Below, piece after piece: positions 9,253 to 17,652 of a stretch of 64,000 bases of DNA (positions are counted from its first letter, which is position 1; every line of letters begins with the position of its first letter). The notes under the pieces are model-generated. The model did not search any database, was not told the DNA's origin, and was given only the letters and a program-made list of their open reading frames with translations. The stretch is from positions 1 to 64,000 of the forward strand of contig UQZN01000010.1 in NCBI GenBank assembly GCA_900545535.1, read 5' to 3'. The position numbers were made by a program, and so were the translations under genes. This stretch comes from an uncultured Phascolarctobacterium sp. Its GTDB lineage: Bacteria > Bacillota > Negativicutes > Acidaminococcales > Acidaminococcaceae.

Positions 9253-10019
9253 TCATCCCCCTTACTGTCTTCACTTAATTCTAAAACTTTATCAGCCAGC
9301 TCCTGATAAACCCTGACCATCGGCGAATCCTGTACAAATTCGCTTACCGTCCCACCCATATTTTCGGCAGTCTGGATATCGCCTGAACGCGGTACATACA
9401 TTACGATCCCGGTTTCTATCTCGGCAGCAGCTTTGGCAACCAACTCCTGTTCATTCTCAATATTTTTAGCGTTCAAAATAATGCCTTTCAAACGGGCATA
9501 ACCTCTGCGGCCAAAATTTTTAATTGCCTGCGCGATATTATTAGCTGCATAAAGCGCCATCATCTCGCCCGAAGAAACAATAAAAACCTCTCTGGCATAA
9601 CCGCCTCTGATCGGCATGGCAAAACCGCCGCAAACAACGTCACCCAGCACGTCATAAATAACGATGTCCGGTTTATAAATTTCAAAAGCCTTCAATTCTG
9701 CCAGCTTCTCAAACGCCGAAATAATACCTCTGCCTGCACAGCCTATACCTGGTGTCGGGCCGCCTGCTTCTACGCACAGCACACCCCCAAAGCCTTCAAA
9801 AACGATATCCTGCAGTTCCAGCTCTTCTCCCTTTTCCTTCAGCTGCTCTAAAACAGTCGGAATACGCTTCCCTTCCATTAAATTCTTAGTAGAATCGGAT
9901 TTAGGATCACAGCCAACCTGCATTACTTTATAGCCTTTAAGTGCCAACGCTGCTGACAAGTTTGAAGTCGTAGTTGACTTGCCAATACCGCCCTTACCAT
10001 AAATCGCAATTTTTCTCAT
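9249..10019 (-). CDS. NifH/BchL-like iron protein (reductase ATPase)
   Basis: A 256-residue dimeric Fe-protein homologue: P-loop GKGGIGKST (8-16), CDPKSDST switch I (37-44), cluster ligands Cys94 (GCAGRG) and Cys130 (VVCGGFAMP), and Arg97 at the site that is ADP-ribosylated in true NifH. It should hydrolyse ATP to push low-potential electrons into nitrogenase-like component 1 proteins. It is the only such protein here while three component 1 pairs are encoded. ATG 10019 is chosen because translation from the upstream GTG/ATG would add a non-family extension; AAGGGAGG lies 10 bases before it. First gene of the operon. Confidence 0.95.
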   Translation of the reverse strand: MRKIAIYGKGGIGKSTTTSNLSAALALKGYKVMQVGCDPKSDSTKNLMEGKRIPTVLEQLKEKGEELELQDIVFEGFGGVLCVEAGGPTPGIGCAGRGIISAFEKLAELKAFEIYKPDIVIYDVLGDVVCGGFAMPIRGGYAREVFIVSSGEMMALYAANNIAQAIKNFGRRGYARLKGIILNAKNIENEQELVAKAAAEIETGIVMYVPRSGDIQTAENMGGTVSEFVQDSPMVRVYQELADKVLELSEDSKGDE

Positions 10020-10113
10020 CAATAAACTGCCTCCCTTAAAAATAAATAGCTCACTGTTTTCAAACAAAAATATTCTATATTTAAATCAATATAAACAACT
10101 TTATTCATAAAAT

Positions 10114-10155
10114 AAAATGCAATAGAGTTAGCTACAGCTAACTCTATTGCATTTT
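10114..10155. promoter_or_regulatory. Perfect 20-bp inverted repeat at the nifH-like transcription start
   Basis: Two perfect 20-base arms around AC, containing GTTAGCT-AC-AGCTAAC (10127-10142). It begins at the -10 box and covers the predicted start site, so an operator is likely; it could also act as a leader hairpin, followed by TTTTATTTT on the minus strand. It shares its core with 3866-3881. Confidence 0.6.
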
Positions 10156-10179
10156 AACATCCTTTAACTTTAGTGTCAA
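10151..10179 (-). promoter_or_regulatory. Promoter of the nifH-like operon
   Basis: Minus strand TTGACA (10179-10174), 17-base spacer, TAAAAT (10156-10151). Places the transcript start inside the palindrome and leaves a leader of about 125 bases before ATG 10019. Confidence 0.75.
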
Positions 10180-10180
10180 T

Positions 10181-10232
10181 AAAAAAATGTCCAGTCAATA
10201 TATAAATTCTCACATCGACCGGACATTTTTTA
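10181..10232 (-). terminator. Terminator of the 10239-11294 binding-protein gene
   Basis: Stem AAAAAATGTCC with GGACATTTTTT, extended by GTC/GAC past one mismatch, followed by a T-run on the minus strand, starting 7 bases after the stop codon. Confidence 0.8.
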
Positions 10233-10238
10233 AGCATC

Positions 10239-11294
10239 CTAATATAGCTCCGGATAAGAATGCCCCTTTATATATTTAAGCTGCTGATACTTTTCCAGCC
10301 ATGTTTTAAAAACTTCTTCCGGATGCAGCTCCGGCAAATATTCCGGATATAAAAACTTCGCTATATAGATCGTGCCCATCAGCTTAGAAGCCCCACCATG
10401 CAAATAATGCGAAAGAAGCAGTATCCTGTCATTACGCACTGCGTCAATACCGGCCCAACCGCTGCGCGAAACAAGCTCCTTTTTGATTGCTTTCTCTTCC
10501 TCTATAGTCGGCGGCTGATAAGAAGAATAAGCATTGGCATCTGCTACTTTGACAATATACTGAGGATCTTTCTCGATTATCGCTTCCTGATCAACCTGTG
10601 ATCCTTTAGCAGCGGCAAAAATATTATCAGCGCCTGAATATTCAACCATTTTATAAAAATAATCGCCCGGCACTGCTGTTTTTCCAAGAGTCCGATATTC
10701 AAAATACAAGCTTTTACGCGGTACATCTTTAAGCTGCGTTTGTATATAAGTCAGTTTATCAGTAAAATAAGCAACCAGTTCTTCTGCCTCGGCTTCCCTG
10801 CCAAAAATTCTACCGATCAGGCGGCAATTAGCACCAAACTGATCTGTATAATAAGAATTTATTACAATTACTTTGATTCCAAATCTGTCCAGCATATCCT
10901 GTGCGTCCCGCCATGTTCCCTCACCTGTAATGATCACTGCCTGCGGTGCAAGCTCGGCCAGTTTTTCGTAATTCATAGCATTCTGGCTGATACCAAAAAC
11001 CTGCGCTTTAGTAAACCTGTTTTTAAAACCAGACTGGTCTTTAAATATATAATTATCAACGCCGACGATTTTATCTATGGCACCAACAGCAGTAATCAAC
11101 TCTGCATTATAAACATTACAGACAGCAACTCTTTCCAATGGATAAGGAAGCTCAACTTCGCGGCCAACACTGTCTTTAACTATAATAGTTTTCTGCTGCA
11201 CCTCCTTTATTTCAGCACTATCACTGCCACAACCGCCCAGCAGCATTCCTAAAAACAACACCAGTATTATTGTGATACTCTTTTTCATATTCAT
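10239..11294 (-). CDS. Substrate-binding lipoprotein, FecB type
   Basis: A 351-residue PF01497 lipoprotein: hydrophobic leader ending in lipobox LGGC near residue 22, GREVELPYPLERVAVC strand and EKLAELAPQAVIITG motif. It binds an iron complex or tetrapyrrole at the outer face of the inner membrane. The C-terminal 40 residues are longer than in BtuF. It follows the AAA ATPase gene by 38 bases and has its own terminator, so it is probably co-transcribed with the ATPase and not with module 1. Start is uncertain between GTG 11300, ATG 11294 and ATG 11288; the ribosome site is weak for all three. Confidence 0.88.
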   Translation of the reverse strand: MNMKKSITIILVLFLGMLLGGCGSDSAEIKEVQQKTIIVKDSVGREVELPYPLERVAVCNVYNAELITAVGAIDKIVGVDNYIFKDQSGFKNRFTKAQVFGISQNAMNYEKLAELAPQAVIITGEGTWRDAQDMLDRFGIKVIVINSYYTDQFGANCRLIGRIFGREAEAEELVAYFTDKLTYIQTQLKDVPRKSLYFEYRTLGKTAVPGDYFYKMVEYSGADNIFAAAKGSQVDQEAIIEKDPQYIVKVADANAYSSYQPPTIEEEKAIKKELVSRSGWAGIDAVRNDRILLLSHYLHGGASKLMGTIYIAKFLYPEYLPELHPEEVFKTWLEKYQQLKYIKGHSYPELY

Positions 11295-11332
11295 AAACAC
11301 CCGTCAATAAATTCTGCGTCAGGCAAAGTCTT

Positions 11333-12712
11333 TCATTTCATATACTTCAAAGATATCAGCCTGAGCTGCGAATCCCTGGCCGAAATCTCCATACACTCAT
11401 CAGTAAAACCTTTTTTAGAAAAACATAAAAAACTTTTATCGATTCCTGTAAAATTTTCACCTTTATCAAACAATTTTTTCAATACAGCACTATCGGCCTT
11501 TTTATTACTCCAAAAACAATCGATCAGACAAATTTCCTTAATACCGTCAGCTATAAAATCAACCTCTATTTTATTACTGCCGCTGCCCTGCCACCAGGGG
11601 CCTATCTTTTCAAAATCACACATAAAATCATTGCGTTTATTTAATTTATAGCAATACTGCAAACAGATTTTTTTGAAAATCCAGGCGGCAAATAAATCTA
11701 TTCTTGGCATAATATTATTACGCAAAACCTGATTGCCCCGGCCAATGGCAATCGAACTCATATAAGGAAAGACAAACTGATACCAAAAAGCAAACATACT
11801 ATTAGTAATTTCATAATAGCTTATTTTACTGCTGTTGCTGAAAGCAGGATTGACACGCCGCAAAACACCCATCGTCAGCAGCACATTCAAATATTTAGAA
11901 ACCTTGTTGCATTCCATATTGGCCGCTGCCGCTATTTCATTCAGTCTCCCGGCTCCACAGGCAACAGAGCAAAGTATCGTATTATATGTAGACGGCTCCC
12001 TTAATTCAAGCTTCAAAAGCTGGGGCGGCTCTTTATATAATGGTGCAGCGGACTCAAAAAAAAGTTTTTTCAAATTATCCTTAAAAGACAACGCCCTATC
12101 AAAATAACTCATATAATGAGGGTTGCCGCCAGCAGCTCCATATAAGCACAATTTTTCTTCATCAGTAAAACCTTCCAAAAATGGCTGCGCTTCCCAAAAA
12201 TCCATAGCACCTAATTTTATAATATCATTGATATGCTTTTTGATCTGAAGCGCCTTGTTTTTGAGGAAAAACCTCTCCATCTCAGCCCAGGGCGCCCCAG
12301 CTAAAACAACTAATAATCTTAACTGCTTTTTATATTTTGTAGCATACTTATCAAATGCTGCAAAAAATTCCGGTGCAGAGTCAAATAAATACTGTACATC
12401 GTCAACTACTAAAACCAGCTGCTGCTGCGTCGCTCTAAAAAATAATGCACTTAAAACGCTATCCCAGCTGCGGAATTCATTTTTTGTACCCCAAAGACCC
12501 TGCTCTTTTAATTCCAGGCAAAAAGCCGCCAGATTGACAGTGGATAACGCATTGCGGGCAACAAAATAAGCAGCTGCTTTTTTCTGCAGAAACTCCTGCA
12601 GAAATGCTGTTTTACCAATTTTATATCCACCGCTCACAAGTACCAAGCTCAAAGATTTTTTGGCATACATTTTCTCCAAAAGACCTAATTCTTCACTACG
12701 ACCAACGAACAT
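11333..12712 (-). CDS. AAA ATPase of the archaeal-ATPase/DUF234 type
   Basis: A 459-residue protein with an STAND/AAA-like N-terminal ATPase (FVGRSEEL start, Walker A GGYKIGKT near 29-36, Walker B LVLVVDDVQYL near 100), a winged-helix segment near residues 255-300 (RLNEIAAAANMECNKVSKYL), and a C-terminal DUF234-like domain with NKIEVDFIADG near 385, resembling a nuclease-fold motif. Family members are widespread in archaea and anaerobes; their function is not established. Placed between a receptor gene with its own terminator and a binding lipoprotein gene; the link to uptake is unexplained. Confidence 0.85.
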   Translation of the reverse strand: MFVGRSEELGLLEKMYAKKSLSLVLVSGGYKIGKTAFLQEFLQKKAAAYFVARNALSTVNLAAFCLELKEQGLWGTKNEFRSWDSVLSALFFRATQQQLVLVVDDVQYLFDSAPEFFAAFDKYATKYKKQLRLLVVLAGAPWAEMERFFLKNKALQIKKHINDIIKLGAMDFWEAQPFLEGFTDEEKLCLYGAAGGNPHYMSYFDRALSFKDNLKKLFFESAAPLYKEPPQLLKLELREPSTYNTILCSVACGAGRLNEIAAAANMECNKVSKYLNVLLTMGVLRRVNPAFSNSSKISYYEITNSMFAFWYQFVFPYMSSIAIGRGNQVLRNNIMPRIDLFAAWIFKKICLQYCYKLNKRNDFMCDFEKIGPWWQGSGSNKIEVDFIADGIKEICLIDCFWSNKKADSAVLKKLFDKGENFTGIDKSFLCFSKKGFTDECMEISARDSQLRLISLKYMK

Positions 12713-12768
12713 AGAAACACCATCCTACTCATAAGTTGTATTTTATTGTAACACAACTCACTGCAGGA

Positions 12769-12802
12769 AAGCAAAAGGGAAACACAATTATGTTTCCCTT
12801 TG
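12769..12802 (-). terminator. Terminator of the 12810-14789 receptor gene
   Basis: Stem AAAGGGAAACA with TGTTTCCCTTT (11 bp), 6-base loop, then TGCTTTCC on the minus strand, directly after the stop codon. Confidence 0.75.
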
Positions 12803-12809
12803 CCAACTT

Positions 12810-14789
12810 TTAAAAATTATAATTTACACCAACCCGGAAAGTCCTTCCCATTGTATAATACAAATTATTGTTGCTCGTTCCGCCAACATTAGCAATATCC
12901 TTACGATCGAATAAATTATCGACATCAAAGGTAGCCGTCATATTTTTAGCAACCTTATAACCAAGATGTAAATTAGACACTAAAAGCGGCGAAGATATTT
13001 CTGTTACGGTAATTTTTTCACTGCTGACGCCGTTTTTAAAACGATTACCCCAATAGCTCAGGTTTAAGGCCGCACTAAAATCACGATTCACATAATTTAC
13101 ACCGCCGTTTAGCTGATAACGTCCTAAAGTATCGCTCCAGTCCTGACCTTCTTTATACATACGCTGCGGCTTGGCAAACACTGCGCCTACATTATAAGTA
13201 AAATGCTTATCGACATCCTGTTCATACCGCAGTTCAATACCAGTATTGCGATATTTTGAAGCATTCATCGTCTTAGATCTTGTACTGCCCCAAACAGAAA
13301 CAATTTGGTCTTTGATATCTGTCCTAAATGCAGTAAGGTTCAACCGCCTTCCGTTTTCGTTATATTTATAACCAACTTCATAATTCCAACCATATTCCGG
13401 CTTTAAATCCGGATTAGGTTCTATCATATTACTGCCATAATAAAGATTACGGAATGTAGGCATCCTGAACGATTTGCCAACGCTTGCATAAACAGAATTA
13501 TGTTCATCAAATTTGGTTATAGCCTGAACCTGCGGCAAAAACTCATTATAGTCACCGGCATCAGAACGGAATAAATCCTCACGCGCACTAAAAACTATAT
13601 TTGTTGCCTGACTCAGCTTACGGTCATACGATCCATATAATGAAAAGCTATTAAGCGCATAAGTACCAAAATGAGCCTGCGGCTTTAATGCACTGCTACT
13701 TGAGTTAGAATTACTAAATTTTTGATTATCATTAACATAAGTTTCTCGTTTAGCGCTGATACCAATTAACCCTGTTGCCTTCTCACTACGCCAAACTTTT
13801 TTCGTATCCAGCCCATACTGCTTCTGGTCACTTTTCTCCCACTCTACATTCATCGGATTCACTACAAAATAATCCGGATTTTCGATTCGTCTCTGATTGT
13901 AATAAACTTTAGACTCCCAGCCGTTTTCATCATTATATGCTATCTGTGCAAAATGCTCACGGTCATCATACATAAAATGTTTTAACAGCATTTCATCAAT
14001 ATCGTTATAATTTATCGAATATTTCTTTTTATTGAACATATAACTGAATTTAAACCGGTCATCAAATTTATAGTTAAAGGCCAGATGATCTTTTTTGCTA
14101 TCGCCAAAACCAATATAATAGCCAGTCTTAGCAGGAGAATTAATTGTTAAATCACCAATTTTTTCCGTCATATTGCCGGTAGAACCAAACTCATTTCTTC
14201 CAAGAGCCAGGCTTGCTTTACCCATACCTATAGTGGCAGCGTAATCACGCTGTCCTTTGTTTCCGGCAGCTACACGCAGCGAATTTTTCATCTGAGCTTT
14301 AGTTATAATGTTAACAACTCCGCCCAATGCCTCGCTGCCGTAGAGCACTGCCCCCCCACCCTTGACAATCTCTACTCTTTCCACTTCATCCAAGTTAAGC
14401 ATATCCAAATGATTGACATTATTAAAAGAAGCAGGCACACCGTTGATCAAAACCAAAGTCCCACCGTCAATACCGCGCAGATTGATCTGGCTGCTGCCGG
14501 TTATCCAGTTTTGATCATGCGGCCCCATATTGGTAAAATAAACCCCGCCCTTGTATTTCAGGGCATTTGCCACATCGCTGGCACCGGTTTCTTTTAACTG
14601 TTCACCTGTATAAACAACAGTATCAGCAGGCGTATCCAAATTACTTTTTTCATACCCCAGGGCAGTCACATTTATTCCATCCAAAACGAATTCCGATAAA
14701 TTTTCTTCTGCATAAGCCGATCCTGCTAAAAAGCTCGTTCCCAAAATCACTGTACACATCAAGCGTCCCAATTCAAATTTTTTCACCAA
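12810..14789 (-). CDS. TonB-dependent outer-membrane receptor
   Basis: A 659-residue TBDR with signal peptide (cleavage near AYA-EE, residue 27), TonB-box-like GINVTALG near 38-45, plug with VKGGGAVLYGSEALGGVVNIIT, and a barrel ending FRVGVNYNF. Asn-rich extracellular-loop sequence near residues 355-370. It differs in signal peptide and plug from the other receptors, so it is a more distant paralogue. The start is TTG 14789 or GTG 14786; AAAGGAG fits either. Upstream there is no riboswitch but a long inverted repeat (14816-14877). It has its own terminator; the AAA ATPase lies next downstream. Confidence 0.92.
   Translation of the reverse strand: MVKKFELGRLMCTVILGTSFLAGSAYAEENLSEFVLDGINVTALGYEKSNLDTPADTVVYTGEQLKETGASDVANALKYKGGVYFTNMGPHDQNWITGSSQINLRGIDGGTLVLINGVPASFNNVNHLDMLNLDEVERVEIVKGGGAVLYGSEALGGVVNIITKAQMKNSLRVAAGNKGQRDYAATIGMGKASLALGRNEFGSTGNMTEKIGDLTINSPAKTGYYIGFGDSKKDHLAFNYKFDDRFKFSYMFNKKKYSINYNDIDEMLLKHFMYDDREHFAQIAYNDENGWESKVYYNQRRIENPDYFVVNPMNVEWEKSDQKQYGLDTKKVWRSEKATGLIGISAKRETYVNDNQKFSNSNSSSSALKPQAHFGTYALNSFSLYGSYDRKLSQATNIVFSAREDLFRSDAGDYNEFLPQVQAITKFDEHNSVYASVGKSFRMPTFRNLYYGSNMIEPNPDLKPEYGWNYEVGYKYNENGRRLNLTAFRTDIKDQIVSVWGSTRSKTMNASKYRNTGIELRYEQDVDKHFTYNVGAVFAKPQRMYKEGQDWSDTLGRYQLNGGVNYVNRDFSAALNLSYWGNRFKNGVSSEKITVTEISSPLLVSNLHLGYKVAKNMTATFDVDNLFDRKDIANVGGTSNNNLYYTMGRTFRVGVNYNF
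14351..14357. repeat. C7 homopolymer in plug-domain codons
   Basis: Seven C on the plus strand, encoding Gly-Gly-Gly in the plug of the receptor. Weak slippage candidate. Confidence 0.45.
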
Positions 14790-14815
14790 AATACAGCTCC
14801 TTTATCACTTACTTT

Positions 14816-14877
14816 GATATCATAAATCAAACCATTTATCGATGTTTATTTATTAATAAGCTCTTATTTATGATATC
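14816..14877. promoter_or_regulatory. Spaced 12-bp inverted repeat upstream of the receptor gene
   Basis: GATATCATAAAT (14816-14827) and ATTTATGATATC (14866-14877) are perfect inverted copies 38 bases apart in the AT-rich promoter region. Candidate regulator site or stem; the rest of 14790-15066 is AT-rich with no gene seen. Confidence 0.5.
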
Positions 14878-15066
14878 TATTCCCATTGAGTTTGAATTTT
14901 AACATTCATAATTTTAACAGTCAATGTTTTTGAATTTTTGCCGATAAAATATTCTTTGTGCCTACAGTCAGTAAATTGGCATAAACACGCCCTTCTTAAT
15001 ACTACTTATAAGTATTATTATCCATATCAAAAAATCTTTTTGAAGAAAATACTACTTATAAATAGA

Positions 15067-15112
15067 ATAATAAAGCCGTTGATGCATCAAATGTATCAAC
15101 GGCTTTATTATT
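15067..15112 (-). terminator. Terminator of the exbBD-tonB operon
   Basis: Long stem AATAAAGCCGTTGAT with ATCAACGGCTTTATT around a short loop, with A- and T-runs on both sides; bidirectional. Ends the transcript whose last gene stops at 15124. Confidence 0.85.
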
Positions 15113-15123
15113 TGTCTGTCCTT

Positions 15124-15495
15124 TTATTTCTGCTTATTCGCCTCAAAAAAAGCGTTATAATCCTCAACTACTTTATTAGCGCTTGCGATCGCCTTGTTCC
15201 GCTGGTCAATGATCTTGTTCAAATCATTGGTAGTACCGTCAATATACTTCTGCACCGCTTTCAAATAATTATCAACAGCGGCAATATATTCAGTTACGGC
15301 CTTAGCGTCTTTTAACGACTCCGGCTTTACAGGCACTACCGGAACAGCCTCTTCAAGCACAGGATATACCGCCGTTAAATTGGTAGCATTCGGGTCGACT
15401 GGCGTTTCAGCCTGTTTTTCTTCTGCAAAACCAACCGCTGCCAGACTAAAAGTCAATACCACAGCCAAAAATAAAGTTGTAATTTGTTTTCTCAT
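15124..15495 (-). CDS. Small exported protein of unknown function
   Basis: A 123-residue protein with a clear signal peptide (cleavage near GFA-EE, residue 24), a Pro/Val-rich linker, and a helical C-terminal half with a repeated hydrophobic pattern (coiled-coil-like, residues 60-120). No cysteine and no lipobox, so it should be soluble periplasmic. Last gene of the cobalamin-riboswitch operon with TonB/ExbBD, 30 bases after the zinc-ribbon gene. It could be a periplasmic partner of TonB; that is inference from position only. Confidence 0.75.
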   Translation of the reverse strand: MRKQITTLFLAVVLTFSLAAVGFAEEKQAETPVDPNATNLTAVYPVLEEAVPVVPVKPESLKDAKAVTEYIAAVDNYLKAVQKYIDGTTNDLNKIIDQRNKAIASANKVVEDYNAFFEANKQK

Positions 15496-15525
15496 AATGC
15501 ACCATCCTTAATCTATTGATGACCT

Positions 15526-15771
15526 TCAAACGTCATCAATATTTTTTTCTTTTGCTTTCAACTTGTCAAGCTCTGCTTCCGCCTGCCTGAAACACCTATA
15601 ACTGCAATAATACCTGCGCAGCTTGTTGATCGTCCTTTTATAAGTATGCAAACTTTTATTACCAAAAAATTCTTTGCCACAGCAGGCACAATTCATCGTT
15701 CTGCTGTTTAAAGTACTATCAAGATTATCATATCGTGTCATCATCGCAGTCTCAATTCCAAATTTTTTCAA
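15526..15771 (-). CDS. Small zinc-ribbon-like protein
   Basis: Around 81 residues with CACCGKEFF near the N-terminus and YYCSYRCF about 25 residues later: two CxxC pairs spaced like a treble-clef or FCS zinc finger, followed by an acidic/Lys helical tail. TTG 15771 is preferred as start because GGAG lies 8 bases upstream and it avoids overlap with tonB; ATG 15744 or 15741 are alternatives. A cytoplasmic metal-binding protein at the end of a TonB operon is unusual; role unknown. Confidence 0.65.
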   Translation of the reverse strand: MKKFGIETAMMTRYDNLDSTLNSRTMNCACCGKEFFGNKSLHTYKRTINKLRRYYCSYRCFRQAEAELDKLKAKEKNIDDV

Positions 15772-15791
15772 ATTTACCACTCCAACAAATA

Positions 15792-16577
15792 CTAATGCAG
15801 TACAAAATTGACCGGCATCGTAATATAACAACGTACAGGACTGCCATATGTATCCTTAGCCGGGCTGAAGCTCCAATTATAGACAGCCTCAACTGCCGCG
15901 CCGTCAAGAGCCTCATTGCCGCTGCTGCGGGCCACAAAAGCATTTTCCACGCTGCCGCCGCTGCTCACCAGCATCTTTACATACACCGTACCCTCGATCT
16001 CACGATTTCTGGCCGCAGCCGGATAACGTGGATCTGTACTGGAAACCAAATAAGGAGGCGTTACCGGAACGCCGCTGCCGCTGCCCTGACCGGCTCCCTG
16101 ACCACTGCCGCTCCCGGAACCGCTGCCACTACCCGAGCCGCTGCCTTCACCGCTGCCCTGACCTGTTCCTGCCCCGGTCCCTTCACCGCCGCCAGTGCCG
16201 CTGCCGTCAGCTTCACCGCTCTTAACATTGCTTTGCGCAGCTTCACTCGCTGTATTGTTTTGCTGCGTCTGACGCTGCTGCTCCTGCTGCGGCGGCTTTT
16301 GTTTCTGATCTACGATATCATCAGCTTTAGGGCGAGCCAGCTGCGTCTTTTCCACCTGCTGCTGCGCGGCGCCTGGCTGTTGATTTTCGGCCCCTTTTAC
16401 AGCGGCAGCGCTGCCTTTACCACCGCCGCCACCGCCGCCACCCAAAGTAACCTCTAAAATCTGCGGCGGCCTTTGTGTAAAACGGTATCCCAAAACACCC
16501 AGCAGAGCAGCGGCAATAATATGCACTGCAAGCGCAATGGCAACACCCTTGCCAAAGCGTCTGCCTCTATCCGTCAT
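15792..16577 (-). CDS. tonB: TonB energy-transducing protein with Gly/Ser-rich linker
   Basis: A 261-residue TonB: N-terminal cytoplasmic Arg-rich stub, one membrane helix (residues 11-30), a Gly8 run near 47, a Gln-rich stretch, then about 45 residues of Gly/Ser/Glu repeats, and a C-terminal TonB domain (YPAAARNREIEGTVYVK to the end, ca. 185-261). It carries proton-motive energy from ExbB/ExbD to TBDRs. The usual Pro-Glu/Pro-Lys spacer is replaced by Gly-Ser, giving a more flexible reach. Overlaps exbD by 4 bases. Confidence 0.93.
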   Translation of the reverse strand: MTDRGRRFGKGVAIALAVHIIAAALLGVLGYRFTQRPPQILEVTLGGGGGGGGKGSAAAVKGAENQQPGAAQQQVEKTQLARPKADDIVDQKQKPPQQEQQRQTQQNNTASEAAQSNVKSGEADGSGTGGGEGTGAGTGQGSGEGSGSGSGSGSGSGSGQGAGQGSGSGVPVTPPYLVSSTDPRYPAAARNREIEGTVYVKMLVSSGGSVENAFVARSSGNEALDGAAVEAVYNWSFSPAKDTYGSPVRCYITMPVNFVLH

Positions 16578-16987
16578 TTGCCATCACCCAGATCCGTTGC
16601 CAAGCCAAAGCGTGTTACCCCCGCGCCCTTCAATTCATCCATCAGCTTGATAACCGTTTTATAATTAGCCTCGCCGTCAGCTCGGATAATCACCGAAAAA
16701 GCAGCATCACGTTTACTCTCAGCCGCGGCATTGGCCACCAGCTGTTTCATTTCGATCTTATTATCCTCCAAATACAATGCGCCATCTTTTTTAACCGTCA
16801 CAGCAAAATTACTTTTGCTTACAGTCTCCGAATTCTGCGCCACCGGCAGCCTGATCGGAATAGTCTTGATCTCGCTCATATACATAGTACTGACGATAAA
16901 AAATACCAGCAGCAGAAAAATCATATCAATCATCGGACTCAGCATCAGCTGCGGCGGCAAGCTTTGTTTTCTAGGTCGTCTGCGCAT
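16574..16987 (-). CDS. exbD: ExbD/TolR-type proton-channel subunit
   Basis: A 137-residue protein: short Arg-rich cytoplasmic tail, single membrane helix containing the essential Asp (LSPMIDMIFLLLVFF, Asp21), and a periplasmic domain ending in KLMDELKGAGVTRFGLAT. With ExbB it converts the proton gradient into motion of TonB. 15 bases downstream of exbB, overlapping tonB by 4. Confidence 0.95.
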   Translation of the reverse strand: MRRRPRKQSLPPQLMLSPMIDMIFLLLVFFIVSTMYMSEIKTIPIRLPVAQNSETVSKSNFAVTVKKDGALYLEDNKIEMKQLVANAAAESKRDAAFSVIIRADGEANYKTVIKLMDELKGAGVTRFGLATDLGDGK

Positions 16988-17002
16988 TTTCTACACCGCC
17001 CC

Positions 17003-17635
17003 TCAGTTTTTACTGCCGCCGTTTTTGGCCTGAACGATATCGATCAACACATTGGCAACCTCGTAAATATTCAGCGAAGCAGTTTTCACCTTACTCGACA
17101 AATACGCATAAATGCACATGCCCATGATCGCGATACACAAACCGAAAACCGTAGTGATTAAAGCCTCGCCGATACCGGCAGTTACCGCCATCGGATTCTG
17201 CGCCCGTTCATTCAAAGCGTTGAACGAACTGATCATACCCGTAATAGTACCCAAAAGACCAAGCATCGGCGCCAGACCGATAACCACACTCAGATAATCA
17301 AGATTCTGCTCCATCCCATCAATGGCCCTGTCAGCCTTAGAATAAACGATCGACTCAAGCCTTTTGCCAAGATCCTCGTTGATATCCAGCGTCTCCACTG
17401 CCAGCTCAGCCGCATCACCCTTATTCACCCCGGCAAATTCGCGTGCCCCGACGATATTGAAATCATTCATCAAATGGCAGAACTCCATAACAAAAGCCGT
17501 GCTTGAAAGCGCCTTTTTATAATACAAATACCGCTCCACACCAATAGCAATAGCGGCAATCGAACACAGCAGCAACGGCCACATACAAGCCCCGCCCCTT
17601 TGAAAATAATCTACAGCACCGGCAAAAATACCCAT
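17003..17635 (-). CDS. exbB: ExbB/TolQ/MotA-family proton-channel protein
   Basis: A 210-residue protein with three membrane helices and the family core GLAPMLGLLGTITGMISSF near 120-138, followed by the Gly/Ala-rich third helix. ATG 17635 is preferred: GGGAGG lies 9 bases upstream. It partners ExbD and TonB in the same operon, 17 bases after the binding-lipoprotein gene. Confidence 0.95.
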   Translation of the reverse strand: MGIFAGAVDYFQRGGACMWPLLLCSIAAIAIGVERYLYYKKALSSTAFVMEFCHLMNDFNIVGAREFAGVNKGDAAELAVETLDINEDLGKRLESIVYSKADRAIDGMEQNLDYLSVVIGLAPMLGLLGTITGMISSFNALNERAQNPMAVTAGIGEALITTVFGLCIAIMGMCIYAYLSSKVKTASLNIYEVANVLIDIVQAKNGGSKN

Positions 17636-17652
17636 TTTCAAAAACCTCCCAA

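Noticed and set aside
3938..10019. A nitrogen-fixation (nif) locus
   Set aside because: No nifB, nifE/N or other cofactor genes, no clear FeMo-cofactor cysteine in the alpha-type subunit, and the genes are interleaved with an ABC importer.
10020..10067. N-terminal extension of the NifH-like protein
   Set aside because: The 16 extra residues have no family match, and AAGGGAGG points to ATG 10019.
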